DNA of 9,498 bases from Bacteroidia bacterium (GCA_025996755.1 BNTR01000110.1:1-9498); one strand, 5' to 3'. Shown: positions 1 through 7,760, counted from the stretch's first letter. Program-made: numbers and translations. Notes: generated from the letters alone by a model not told the origin.

Positions 1-650
1 AAAAACCAAATCATTGCCACCACAAATAATGCGTAGCCGCTATATGTCAGCGGAATGCCCCACACATCTTTGTTGAGGCTCAATACGCTTGCATCCCCGT
101 CTTCTTCAAACGAAGATTGATAGAAACGGTAGCCTTGATGCCGAAAAATCCTGTTCATCGAAACTTGTCCTTTCAACTCTTGCCCTGACGTTTTGTCGCT
201 GATAGAAAAATGCGAGATATAATCAGACGGCGCATTCGTCCCGGAATAATACGCCACATAAAACGTGTCTAATTGCACGACAAAAGGCAAAGCGGTCAAG
301 CCCTCATCGGTCTGCATTGCTTCGCAGAGATGCGTTTTGTCAAGCACCACATAGCCCTGTTGCGAGAAAAGTTTGGTGCATAACGCACCTGTCAGAATAA
401 GAATAAATGAGAAATGCAGCAAAAACAACGCGCCGTTTTTGTACAACCTCCCTTTAACGATGCCGATGATGCCTGCAATGGCGGTAATTCCCCACAAACC
501 GGAAAACCACCACGCGCCGTATATATTGGCATATACCCAATTCGTGCCGTGTTCTTTTTCCAAAAATGTGGCGGTTGCCATCACGACTATCAGTGCTGCA
601 ATGGAATAGAAAGGGATACGTGTTTTAATCGTCATGACCGAGCATAGCAT
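1..650 (-). CDS. CcsB/ResB-type cytochrome c biogenesis protein, N-terminal part (truncated by window edge)
   Basis: The minus strand is open from an ATG at 650 to the left edge (216 codons, no stop). Membrane segments lie at about residues 12-29, 43-65 and 73-95, and a fourth starts near 200. Between the third and fourth is an extracytoplasmic stretch ending in HQGYRFYQSSFEEDG and then NKDVWGIPLTYSGY. That block, with G-Y-R-F-Y-Q-S and the W-G-x-P-x-T-Y-x-G-Y entry into the next helix, is typical of the ResB/CcsB family. H79 lies in the third helix, where system II cytochrome c synthases have a conserved heme-handling histidine. The family moves heme across the cytoplasmic membrane and attaches it to CXXCH apocytochromes. 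In Bacteroidota CcsB is often fused to CcsA; whether that holds here lies outside the window. No upstream in-frame ATG exists, because a stop lies at 662-660. ATG 635 is an alternative start. The gene follows the ATPase gene by 4 bp, so co-transcription is likely. Confidence 0.85.
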   Translation of the reverse strand, partial: MLCSVMTIKTRIPFYSIAALIVVMATATFLEKEHGTNWVYANIYGAWWFSGLWGITAIAGIIGIVKGRLYKNGALFLLHFSFILILTGALCTKLFSQQGYVVLDKTHLCEAMQTDEGLTALPFVVQLDTFYVAYYSGTNAPSDYISHFSISDKTSGQELKGQVSMNRIFRHQGYRFYQSSFEEDGDASVLSLNKDVWGIPLTYSGYALFVVAMIWF

Positions 651-654
651 AACT

Positions 655-2229
655 TTATTTTAACGGTTCTATACGGCACGCCACCTCATTGCCTCCGAAG
701 GCAAGCCCCAAAAGAATGACTTTTTTATCAAGAAAAGGTTCATAATAGCGTTTCTCGCGGATTTGTGCGATGGCTTGGTCAAGCAAGGTCTCAAGTTTCG
801 TGGTGGCGTGGTATTTCAATTCCGCCACGATTGCTACTTCGCCTTGCAACAAGACCGCATCCATCCTTCCGCTATCAGTCAACTTTTCGCTCTGAATGTT
901 GAAACCCAACAAAGTCATCCACACCTGAAAGATGATGTGATAACGGGCTTCGCCGGCATCTTCGGTTGCATGGTCTTCCGGCTGTAAAGTGTAGGGTACA
1001 CCGGCAAGCATCTTACGCAGATTATTTGTCAGACCCTCTACATCGTAATTACGGATTTGTTGCAACATTTCTCTCCCAAGATGGGACATCTTTGACATCG
1101 GATAGGTGGTAAATGCGTTCAATAAATGTCTCATTAACGACTCTCTAACCTCCAAATTGGGGACTTCAAGCGTATATAGATAATCACCATCAGTCATTTC
1201 TTTGTTTTTGACCGTCAGATAACCTGTCTGAAATAATAAAGGAACATCATCAAGCGCATCGGGGTCGTAACTGTCGAAAGCCGATGAATCAACAATAACA
1301 GGCTCTAATACGGTTTTAGCAAGACCGCTTTTTTTGAGACGATTAATCAAAAAAGTGGGCGTACCCGTTTCAAACCAATAATTGGAAAACTCATTCCTTT
1401 TGAAAAAAGGCAAAGTTGAAAACGGATTATAAACCGATGTTTTGCCATCCCACGAGTAACCATCATACCATTTACGGATTTTTGCCAGCAAATCCTCCCT
1501 TGTCATCTCCAAACGGATTGCCGTATTGTCAATATATTCCGAAAAGTCGCGTTCCAATTCTTCCTGTGTGTAACCACAAATAGAGGCATATCCTTCGTCT
1601 AACGTAATGTCATCAAGACTGTTCAATGCTGAAAATATTGACACTTTTGCCACTTTTGTTACGCCTGTCATAAAAACGAATTTCAGGTGGTCGTCGGCAC
1701 CTTTCAATACCACGTAAAATTTTTGAAGAAACGCACGAATACCTGCTGCTTCCGTCTTGCCTATCGCATCCAGTATGGGTTTGTCGTATTCATCAATGAG
1801 CACAACCACTTTATTGCCTTTTTTACGATGCAATGACTCGAGCAATTCGGCAAAACAATCGGAGGCGTATTCTGAAACAAGGGTTATTTCATTTAAAGTA
1901 GCCTGTCGTTTCAAATAACTGAGCATGCTTCGCTCCATCTCTTCCCTGCTGCCATGCTCAATACCTGTCCAGTCTATCCGTATAACAGGATATTGCTGTG
2001 TCCAATCCCATTTATCATAGATGTAAAGCCCCTCAAACAGCGATTTATTGCCCATGTAAAGTTCACCAAGCGTGCTCACCAGCAGCGACTTCCCAAAGCG
2101 GCGCGGACGCGAAAGAAAAACGATATGCGAACGAGTCAGTTGCTCTATCTCTCGTGTCTTATCCACATACAAATAACCTGCACTGCGCAATTCTTCAAAC
2201 GATTGAATGCCTATCGGTAATTTCTTCAT
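655..2229 (-). CDS. AAA-ATPase-like / PD-(D/E)XK nuclease-superfamily protein
   Basis: From the ATG at 2229 the product has 524 residues. It opens with MKKLPIGIQSFEELR and then YVDKT, the usual N-terminus of the AAA-ATPase-like family (once DUF1703). Numbered from this start, the Walker A-like loop SRPRRFGKS is at about 40-48, the Walker B LIDEYD at 144-149, FMTGVTK (sensor-like) at 186-192 and WYDGYSW at 254-260. The C-terminal PD-(D/E)XK-like domain shows GRMDAVL (Asp about 457) and AELKYH (Glu about 470, Lys about 472). All key residues are present and the length is normal, so the gene looks intact. These proteins are abundant and often multicopy in Bacteroidales; their cellular role is unsettled, with a nuclease or mobile-element link inferred from the fold. 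A start at the TTG at 2262 would add 11 residues, but that TTG lies inside the likely -7 promoter element, so ATG 2229 is preferred. Confidence 0.9.
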   Translation of the reverse strand: MKKLPIGIQSFEELRSAGYLYVDKTREIEQLTRSHIVFLSRPRRFGKSLLVSTLGELYMGNKSLFEGLYIYDKWDWTQQYPVIRIDWTGIEHGSREEMERSMLSYLKRQATLNEITLVSEYASDCFAELLESLHRKKGNKVVVLIDEYDKPILDAIGKTEAAGIRAFLQKFYVVLKGADDHLKFVFMTGVTKVAKVSIFSALNSLDDITLDEGYASICGYTQEELERDFSEYIDNTAIRLEMTREDLLAKIRKWYDGYSWDGKTSVYNPFSTLPFFKRNEFSNYWFETGTPTFLINRLKKSGLAKTVLEPVIVDSSAFDSYDPDALDDVPLLFQTGYLTVKNKEMTDGDYLYTLEVPNLEVRESLMRHLLNAFTTYPMSKMSHLGREMLQQIRNYDVEGLTNNLRKMLAGVPYTLQPEDHATEDAGEARYHIIFQVWMTLLGFNIQSEKLTDSGRMDAVLLQGEVAIVAELKYHATTKLETLLDQAIAQIREKRYYEPFLDKKVILLGLAFGGNEVACRIEPLK

Positions 2230-2259
2230 GACTTTTGAATTTTTAATATTTTCATTTGG

Positions 2260-2267
2260 CAAAGTTA
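2260..2267 (-). promoter_or_regulatory. Probable Bacteroidetes -7 element for the minus-strand ATPase gene
   Basis: On the minus strand these bases read TAACTTTG, a match to the Bacteroidetes -7 consensus TAnnTTTG. The element lies about 30 bp upstream of the ATG at 2229. No good -33 TTG is visible about 20 bp further upstream, so the call rests on one half-site and its position. Confidence 0.5.
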
Positions 2268-2330
2268 ATAAAAAAATTTCATTTAATTGGAATTACCATT
2301 ATATCTACCAGGGCAACTAAAAAAAAGCCC

Positions 2331-2361
2331 TTGCATATATGAAAAATAAGTTGTACCTTTG
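2331..2361 (+). promoter_or_regulatory. Bacteroidetes-type promoter of the fimbrial locus
   Basis: TTG at 2331-2333 and TACCTTTG at 2354-2361 match the Bacteroidetes -33 (TTTG/TTG) and -7 (TAnnTTTG) elements, with 20 bp between them. Transcription should start near 2365, leaving a leader of about 15 nt before the ATG at 2380. No Shine-Dalgarno is seen in it; it is A-rich, as is common in this phylum. No operator or inverted invertible repeat flanks the promoter, so phase inversion is not suggested. Confidence 0.75.
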
Positions 2362-2379
2362 CGGCGGAAAAAATGAATT

Positions 2380-3429
2380 ATGATGAAATTGCTGAAATTA
2401 GTTGGGTTTTTTGTCCTTGTTCTGTCTTTTTGTGGATGCGTCCACGATGTTTATAAGGCAGTGGGTGAGCCGTGCGACAATGTGTTTCTTACTTTGGTAA
2501 CAACGGATGAGGTCGGCAATGTGTCGGCACTCCCCAATGAGGTCGAATGGGTGGACATTTTCTTTTACGAGGGCGATCGCCTTGCTGAACTCTCCGTCAG
2601 CGGCAACCCGATTCGTCTTAAGAGGGCGGACTGGGTGGCGGCTTCGAACGTGGTGCCTTTGAGCATACAATCCGGCTCCTACCGCGTTGTGGCGTGGGCG
2701 AATGTTTACAATAAGCCGGATGTCGACCGGAGGAGTTGGTTTTCCAACACCCATTCTTTGAGTGCGGCACGTGTCCTTAATAAAATAAATGAAGACCCGA
2801 CTAACCCATATCTTTATAGCATAGCAAATCAAGACAGGCTTTATTACGCCGAGCCGTCGTCGTTTACTTATGCCTCCAATGCCGGCCAGATAAATATAGT
2901 GGTGCCCTCTTTTGGAGAGAAATACGAGACATTGAGTTTTTCTCCGGCTACTTTCAGGGTGGAGGTGTACCTCGACAATCTTAAAGAACTTAAAGATCCG
3001 ACCACCGGTCTACCAATAACGCCCTTAGTGAACATTTACAAGTATACATCATCGATGGAAAGGGAGGGCTTTACAAGCGAATTGGATTTTGATAATAACG
3101 CCTCCACAGGCACACTTGATGTACCGGTCGAATACAGCCAGCAGGTTTCACGGGTATCGGTATCCGGAGTATACATGGATGCTGCCCTTTTCAATTTACC
3201 TCTTTTTGATGACTATACTACATTGTTCATTGAGATAACAGATGGGGTTGGGGTGTCAGCAGGCAACACAACAATCGACCTGCGAGCATTTATGGGCGAA
3301 CACGGTGTGTCGGTAGCAGACGGTGTGATACCGATACAGGTCAAATATACAAGGGGCAAACAGGCGTATGTTACGATAGCCGACTGGCTCCCCGGCGGCG
3401 ACGGCGGCAGCATTACGCCTAACCTTTAG
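2380..3429 (+). CDS. FimB/Mfa2-type fimbrial anchor lipoprotein
   Basis: The 349-residue product starts with a lysine and hydrophobic lipoprotein signal (residues 1-19) and a probable lipobox ending FCGC, with Cys20 as the lipidated residue. The mature part is beta-rich. SGSYRVVAWANVYN (98-111) and DRLYYAE (152-158) match the pattern of the FimB/Mfa2 family, in which the first motif closes the N-terminal beta-sandwich domain. The second half (about 185-335) looks like a second beta-sandwich and ends in a glycine-rich tail. FimB and Mfa2 of Porphyromonas are outer-membrane lipoproteins that anchor and limit fimbrial growth. The position, first in a transcript and 18 bp ahead of a fimbrillin-like gene, fits an anchor. 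In Porphyromonas the stalk gene comes first and the anchor second, so the order here is reversed. The start ATGATG at 2380 suits the promoter and signal peptide; ATG 2383 is equally possible. Family membership is by motif pattern only. Confidence 0.75.
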   Translation: MMKLLKLVGFFVLVLSFCGCVHDVYKAVGEPCDNVFLTLVTTDEVGNVSALPNEVEWVDIFFYEGDRLAELSVSGNPIRLKRADWVAASNVVPLSIQSGSYRVVAWANVYNKPDVDRRSWFSNTHSLSAARVLNKINEDPTNPYLYSIANQDRLYYAEPSSFTYASNAGQINIVVPSFGEKYETLSFSPATFRVEVYLDNLKELKDPTTGLPITPLVNIYKYTSSMEREGFTSELDFDNNASTGTLDVPVEYSQQVSRVSVSGVYMDAALFNLPLFDDYTTLFIEITDGVGVSAGNTTIDLRAFMGEHGVSVADGVIPIQVKYTRGKQAYVTIADWLPGGDGGSITPNL

Positions 3430-3447
3430 AATAAAAAAAGATAAGAG

Positions 3448-6400
3448 ATGAAAAAATTTAGACAGATAGGGTTGCTGCTCTCCGCCCTGGTGGGGATGAT
3501 GGGAGTGGCTTCGTGTACCGACTTCCACGAAGATTATGGTGAGGGAGGCTTTGCGGGCGGCGATGTGCCGGTTACGTTCACGGTGAGCGTGCCCGGAGTG
3601 GTGCAGACGGTGGGGAAGACCTACGCGATGACTGATACGGCTGAAAACGCGGTTGTAAACATACAGGCATTGATTTTTCAGGAACACAATGGCGACACCC
3701 TCTACCTCGGACGGCGTTCCGTGCAGAGCGTGGAGATTAGTACCCCCGGCAGCGACATTTCCAAAAAAAGTTTTACCATCAATTTGCCCGAAAGCGACGA
3801 GAAGTATCTGGTTGTTCTGATTGCCAATGCCGAAATTCTCGTGGAAACTACATTGGTGAACAATTTAACAGGACAAACAAAAACATTCGTTCTGTCGTAC
3901 CTGCGCAAGAGAGCTATTGGTAAACAGAATGCCTACGAGGGGTCTACCATCCCGATGTGGGGCGAAACAGACCTTTTTTCTGTCCCCGACCCGAGCGGAA
4001 TAGAGAAAAAAACCGTGGATTTGGTGCGCATGGTGGCTAAAGTCAGCGTGCTTGTCAGTAAGAATGCCCCGGGCGAAAATTTCAAATTGCAAAGCGTCTA
4101 TGTTTACAATGCCTACGATATGGGGTATGTTGCCGGCGGGATGCCCACGCTCGTCCCGCCAGGTGCTATCAAGCAAACCTCACCGATAGAGTATTATGGT
4201 CCCGAAGTGAAAGAAAGCGGCTGCGAGAACGAAATCTACCTTTTCGAGGCGAACAACAGCGGTCCGATGATGGCAATGGAAAATCGCACCTGTCTGGTGC
4301 TGAGAGCCAAATACAAAAGTGAACCGAACGACTATTATTACCGCGTGGACTTTCTGAAAAAGGACACTTTCATAGATATTTTACGCAACCACCACTATAA
4401 GGTGGTCGTGAACAAAATCACCGGCATCGGCTACACTACGCCCGAAGAGGCTCTCGCGAAGCGTCCGTTTAACATCGACGCCATGGTTATAGAGTGGAAC
4501 GACACGGATAAGAATATCAAAAATTTGTTTACCGACGGGCGATATATGCTCGGGTTGTCGTCGGTGGGATACGACCTCGATGGCGGCGAATACGGTATCG
4601 CCGATTTTGACAATCAACTTATCATCAAAACAGACCATCCGGATGGCTGGCAGATTGTGTCTATCATCGACTCTGACACACAGACAGAAATAGACAGACA
4701 GACCGGCTGGCTCAGAAAAAGCGACCCCTCAGAACTGCCCGAATACTCCCTTGTGCATCTGCTGACACAGGAAAACGACACCTATGCCCCGCGCTCGGCT
4801 ACGATAAAGGTCAGAGCCGGCACTATCGAGGCTGAGGTAAAGGTTACGCAGGGCGAGAGACAACCGGGACGGCTGGTGATTACCAACTCCACCGGTCCGC
4901 TCAAAGAAATCACCGAACTGGTGTTTGCCGGAAACGCACCGGCAGCGCAGGAGTTCAGGGTTACGTGGTCGCCGAAAGACGCGGAATGTACTATCGACAC
5001 CATTCGCCACTTCAAGAATTTGGGTCCTTTAACATACGCTTCCGGCAGTGACCGCTTGGGTGTGCCCGGACCCGGAGGGATGACTGTTACCTCGGCAGGC
5101 GCGCCGGGCACGCAGGTATTTACTGTCAGACCGGACAACTCATTGCCGGTTGGTGACGCAGATGAATATAGCACGCTGGTAGTTTTTACGCTCCCGACCG
5201 CTTCGCACCCCTCCAAATCAATTTTACTGAGGTATATCAAACGTTATTACTTAGAATCTGACAATTTGACTGTATATTCTGCCGAAGAGCAATCCACGTT
5301 CAACATAGTGAGCAATGCCACATGGACAATTAAGTCTATTACGAACGGAGACCTGATAGAAATAGAAAATTGGCCTCGTTCCGGCGGCATTGAAAGTGCC
5401 AGAACGACAATGCCTTTCACGTTTACGCCAAAGGCGGGTGCAAGCGGAGTGGTTTCCATCGTTTTTGTGTTTAACGGCACAGAACAGACGGTACCTTTCC
5501 GAATCACACCAACAGTTTATTATGTTTCCGCAGGTGGTGATGATGCTAACGACGGGATAACTCCGGCAACACCTCTTGCTACGATGCAAAGAGCCTTGAC
5601 CTCTATACAAACTAAAATAACTAATTCTGAGTGGCCACTAAAAGCCGATGGCACCAAAAAGCCGGCAACCATCGTGGTGTCGGGAACTATCGAGAATGAC
5701 GGTACAGGTGCTGGCGGTAATATGATGAATATAACAGGGACTCTTCCGTACATTAAACTCGACGGCAGTGGCACACTTGATGCGATGCACCTCGGGAGTG
5801 TTATAAACATCAACCACGGTGATACGGTTTCTTTGGAAGGCAATCTTATTCTGAGAGGTGGTAACAAGCCCTCCGGTACCCCTCGCGGCGGCGGTGTGTT
5901 TGTCCAATCCGGCAGCAATGCGTTCATCATGAACGGCGGAACTATCGAAGACTGTTATGCTGCCGCCGGCGGTGGTGTATGTGCTGAAGGATATTTTGAA
6001 ATGAATGACGGCACCATCCGGGGCGATTCCGCAGAATGGGGCGGCGGTGTGTTTGTTGCAGGAACAGGAACTTTTGAAATGAAAGGTGGAACAATCAGTA
6101 CAAACAAAGCCATACAGCTTGCCACCCCGAGCTCTGGTAGCGGTTGCGGTGGTGGAGTATATCTGCAGTCCGGCGGAACTTTTGTGATGAGCGGCGAAGC
6201 GAAGATTTATGGTGTCAAGAAGTTTGATAGCAACGATGCCGAAAATGCTGTAGACGGTGCTATTGCCCTTAAAAACATAGCAAAAATATCAGGCAGTTCT
6301 CTGTTTAATGCGGGGGGAACGGCAACTTACGCAGGCTATCCAACCCCGACAGGCTTTAGCGGAAATATTATCGCAAGCGGCTATTCTTTCACACATCATA

Positions 6401-7317
6401 CGCTTCCATCGGCAATCAAAGTGCCTGAGCCTGTTTGGTACGTTTACGAAGGTGGCAACGATAATGCCGATGGCAGGTCAGTAGAAACAGCCGTTAAAAC
6501 GCCGCAAACGGCGTTAGATGCACCAACGTATGGGATTAAGAACGTGCCTTCTCTAACTGAAGCCACCATCCTTGTGTCGGACACCATAAAAGCCACAGGC
6601 GGTGGCCCTTTGGTAAACATAAGCGGTTCAGCGGGAGTCTATCCGTCAATTACACTGCAGAGTGCCTCTTCTGCCGAGTGGCCAGATAACAAAGATGGAG
6701 TACTTAGTGCTAATGACATTGCATCCGGTTATGTTTTGTATGTGGTTAACCATACGGTCACACTGGATAACAATCTCACTCTGATGGGTGGAAATAATGC
6801 TGCTCCCACCGGATATGCCGGCGGGGCTAATGTAGGAGGAAGCAGCGGGAAACTCATCTTAAACGAGGCATCCATTATCGGCAATAAAGGGTTTCTTGGT
6901 GGTGGTGTATATGTGTTCAACAGTGGAACCTTTACCATGAACAACGGAGGAACTATTACCGAAAATACTGCTATGCACGGCGGCGGAGTGTATGTTGCAA
7001 ACAGCGGAACCTTTACCATGACCGGCGGAGAAATTGGTGGTGGCAGTGGACCCAACAGAGGCAATGTAGCAGATTACAGTGGTGGTCCAGGTATCGGCTA
7101 TGGCGGTGGAGTGTATGTGCACGCAGCTGGCGGCAATAAAGGGAAATTTGACAAGACAGGTGGCATTGTTTACGGATTTAATGGGAGTGGACCGCCTTTC
7201 CCCTACGATAACAATCTAGCATACGCGACACAGGGATGTGCCGTGTGGGATTACACAACGGTGCCTAACTATAGAGACACCACTTTGGATACGGGGGATG
7301 ACTGGCACAGCAATTAG
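3448..7317 (+). CDS. Giant fimbrillin-like lipoprotein with BACON-like domains and two glycine-rich beta-helix modules
   Basis: The product has 1289 residues. Residues 1-22 form a lipoprotein signal with lipobox VASC (Cys23). Residues about 40-360 resemble the fimbrillin (FimA/Mfa1-like) fold: VTFTVSVPG, then AENAVVNIQALIFQ, IPMWGE (168-173) and LVRMVAKVSVLV (192-203). Two or three beta-sandwich segments follow (about 365-690); the first ends in ATIKVRAGTIEAEVKVTQGE, the strand pattern of BACON domains. The rest is two copies of a parallel beta-helix module (about 690-990 and 996-1289), each opening with a YYVSAGGDDANDG-like motif and carrying repeated GGGVYV and GTFxMxGGTI rungs. Known fimbrillins are roughly 300-600 residues, so this is a large fusion. 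It probably sits at the cell surface as a tip or stalk adhesin anchored by the upstream FimB/Mfa2-like protein; that role is inferred. No T9SS C-terminal sorting domain is evident. The ending is clean, with TAG at 7315. Confidence 0.8.
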   Translation: MKKFRQIGLLLSALVGMMGVASCTDFHEDYGEGGFAGGDVPVTFTVSVPGVVQTVGKTYAMTDTAENAVVNIQALIFQEHNGDTLYLGRRSVQSVEISTPGSDISKKSFTINLPESDEKYLVVLIANAEILVETTLVNNLTGQTKTFVLSYLRKRAIGKQNAYEGSTIPMWGETDLFSVPDPSGIEKKTVDLVRMVAKVSVLVSKNAPGENFKLQSVYVYNAYDMGYVAGGMPTLVPPGAIKQTSPIEYYGPEVKESGCENEIYLFEANNSGPMMAMENRTCLVLRAKYKSEPNDYYYRVDFLKKDTFIDILRNHHYKVVVNKITGIGYTTPEEALAKRPFNIDAMVIEWNDTDKNIKNLFTDGRYMLGLSSVGYDLDGGEYGIADFDNQLIIKTDHPDGWQIVSIIDSDTQTEIDRQTGWLRKSDPSELPEYSLVHLLTQENDTYAPRSATIKVRAGTIEAEVKVTQGERQPGRLVITNSTGPLKEITELVFAGNAPAAQEFRVTWSPKDAECTIDTIRHFKNLGPLTYASGSDRLGVPGPGGMTVTSAGAPGTQVFTVRPDNSLPVGDADEYSTLVVFTLPTASHPSKSILLRYIKRYYLESDNLTVYSAEEQSTFNIVSNATWTIKSITNGDLIEIENWPRSGGIESARTTMPFTFTPKAGASGVVSIVFVFNGTEQTVPFRITPTVYYVSAGGDDANDGITPATPLATMQRALTSIQTKITNSEWPLKADGTKKPATIVVSGTIENDGTGAGGNMMNITGTLPYIKLDGSGTLDAMHLGSVININHGDTVSLEGNLILRGGNKPSGTPRGGGVFVQSGSNAFIMNGGTIEDCYAAAGGGVCAEGYFEMNDGTIRGDSAEWGGGVFVAGTGTFEMKGGTISTNKAIQLATPSSGSGCGGGVYLQSGGTFVMSGEAKIYGVKKFDSNDAENAVDGAIALKNIAKISGSSLFNAGGTATYAGYPTPTGFSGNIIASGYSFTHHTLPSAIKVPEPVWYVYEGGNDNADGRSVETAVKTPQTALDAPTYGIKNVPSLTEATILVSDTIKATGGGPLVNISGSAGVYPSITLQSASSAEWPDNKDGVLSANDIASGYVLYVVNHTVTLDNNLTLMGGNNAAPTGYAGGANVGGSSGKLILNEASIIGNKGFLGGGVYVFNSGTFTMNNGGTITENTAMHGGGVYVANSGTFTMTGGEIGGGSGPNRGNVADYSGGPGIGYGGGVYVHAAGGNKGKFDKTGGIVYGFNGSGPPFPYDNNLAYATQGCAVWDYTTVPNYRDTTLDTGDDWHSN
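5515..6417 (+). repeat. Beta-helix module, copy 1 (within the giant fimbrillin gene)
   Basis: This stretch encodes residues 690-990. It opens with VYYVSAGGDDANDG and ATPLATMQRAL, then ATIVVSGTI, then ILRGGNKP, and then rungs with GGGVFV, GGGVCA, GGGVFV and GGGVYL at about 814, 841, 865 and 901. The rung spacing is 24-36 residues. The order of motifs is the same as in copy 2. Confidence 0.75.
6433..7314 (+). repeat. Beta-helix module, copy 2 (within the giant fimbrillin gene)
   Basis: This stretch encodes residues 996-1289. It opens with VWYVYEGGNDNADG and TAVKTPQTAL, then ATILVSDTI, then LTLMGGNN, and then GGGVYV rungs at about 1151, 1178 and 1219. It aligns motif by motif with copy 1 but has diverged at the residue level, so the duplication is not recent. 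The end (CAVWDY, then RDTTLDTGDDWHSN) looks like a natural terminus of such modules. Confidence 0.75.
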
Positions 7318-7345
7318 TGGCAAAACGTTTGCAAATTCAAAAAAG

Positions 7346-7570
7346 ATGGAAGCAACAATAAACAGAAATTACGCAGAAGTGTCGAGCGGAGATGACCTTG
7401 GTTTGGATGGCATCCGCTCCGGATGGAACGGCTTTTTACAAAGGTGTGAGGACTATTGGGATTTATTCACGATTTGGCTGCACAGAAATCAGCCGACAAT
7501 GCCTCTGCGCGAGTTTATGGCAGAAGTCGATGAAATGAATAAAGCAGATGTACGAAGTTTTATACCATAA
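7346..7570 (+). CDS. Small orphan protein, 74 aa, unknown
   Basis: An ATG at 7346, 28 bp after the giant fimbrillin stop, opens 74 codons on the same strand. The frame is also open upstream to 7238, but that part overlaps the fimbrillin gene and reads as a shadow of it, so 7346 is the sensible start. The product is acidic and has an aromatic centre (FLQRCEDYWDLFTIWLHRN, residues 30-48). It has no signal peptide and no membrane segment. I do not recognise a family. The start is preceded by an A-rich stretch but no clear ribosome binding site. It could be a real small gene at the end of the fimbrial transcript, or the remnant of a larger gene cut by later rearrangement; the repeat-rich zone begins right after it. 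Confidence 0.4.
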   Translation: MEATINRNYAEVSSGDDLGLDGIRSGWNGFLQRCEDYWDLFTIWLHRNQPTMPLREFMAEVDEMNKADVRSFIP

Positions 7571-7632
7571 AAGATGAGATTTTAACGGTAAAAGTGGTTA
7601 AGGTTGGTCATCGCAGTAGCGTGTATAAATCA

Positions 7633-7760
7633 GGGCAAACGCATCTTAATTTTTCGTAACCCTTATTCTTCTCATTATCAAGAAAATAAGGGAATAAGGG
7701 GGGATTGACGGGGACACATTGTAGGCTACTAAGGGCTGCAAAATTAAGATGCGTTTGCCC
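7633..7760. mobile_element. MITE-like element, 128 bp, perfect 21-bp terminal inverted repeats
   Basis: Bases 7633-7653 (starting GGGCAAACGCATCTTAA and ending in four T) are the exact reverse complement of 7740-7760. Between them is 86 bp without coding potential. This interior holds a smaller hairpin, CCCTTATT (7660-7667) with AATAAGGG (7685-7692), and a direct second copy of AATAAGGG at 7693-7700. A short non-coding unit with long perfect termini fits a miniature inverted-repeat transposable element moved by a transposase elsewhere. No clear target-site duplication is visible at the borders, so the exact ends are uncertain. As RNA it would fold into a long hairpin and could end the fimbrial transcript. 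Confidence 0.65.

Noticed and set aside
373..647. Two plus-strand ORFs of 77-78 codons
   Set aside because: They are opposite-strand shadows of the ccs gene, whose minus-strand reading shows clear ResB/CcsB motifs.
4676..4703. Short CAGA-rich stretch in the giant fimbrillin gene as a phase-variable tandem repeat
   Set aside because: The units are imperfect and few, and they encode ordinary residues of a BACON-like segment. Slippage is not well supported.
7238..7345. Upstream extension of the 74-codon ORF
   Set aside because: It lies inside the last codons of the giant fimbrillin gene in another frame and reads as non-coding shadow. ATG 7346 is the first start outside that gene.
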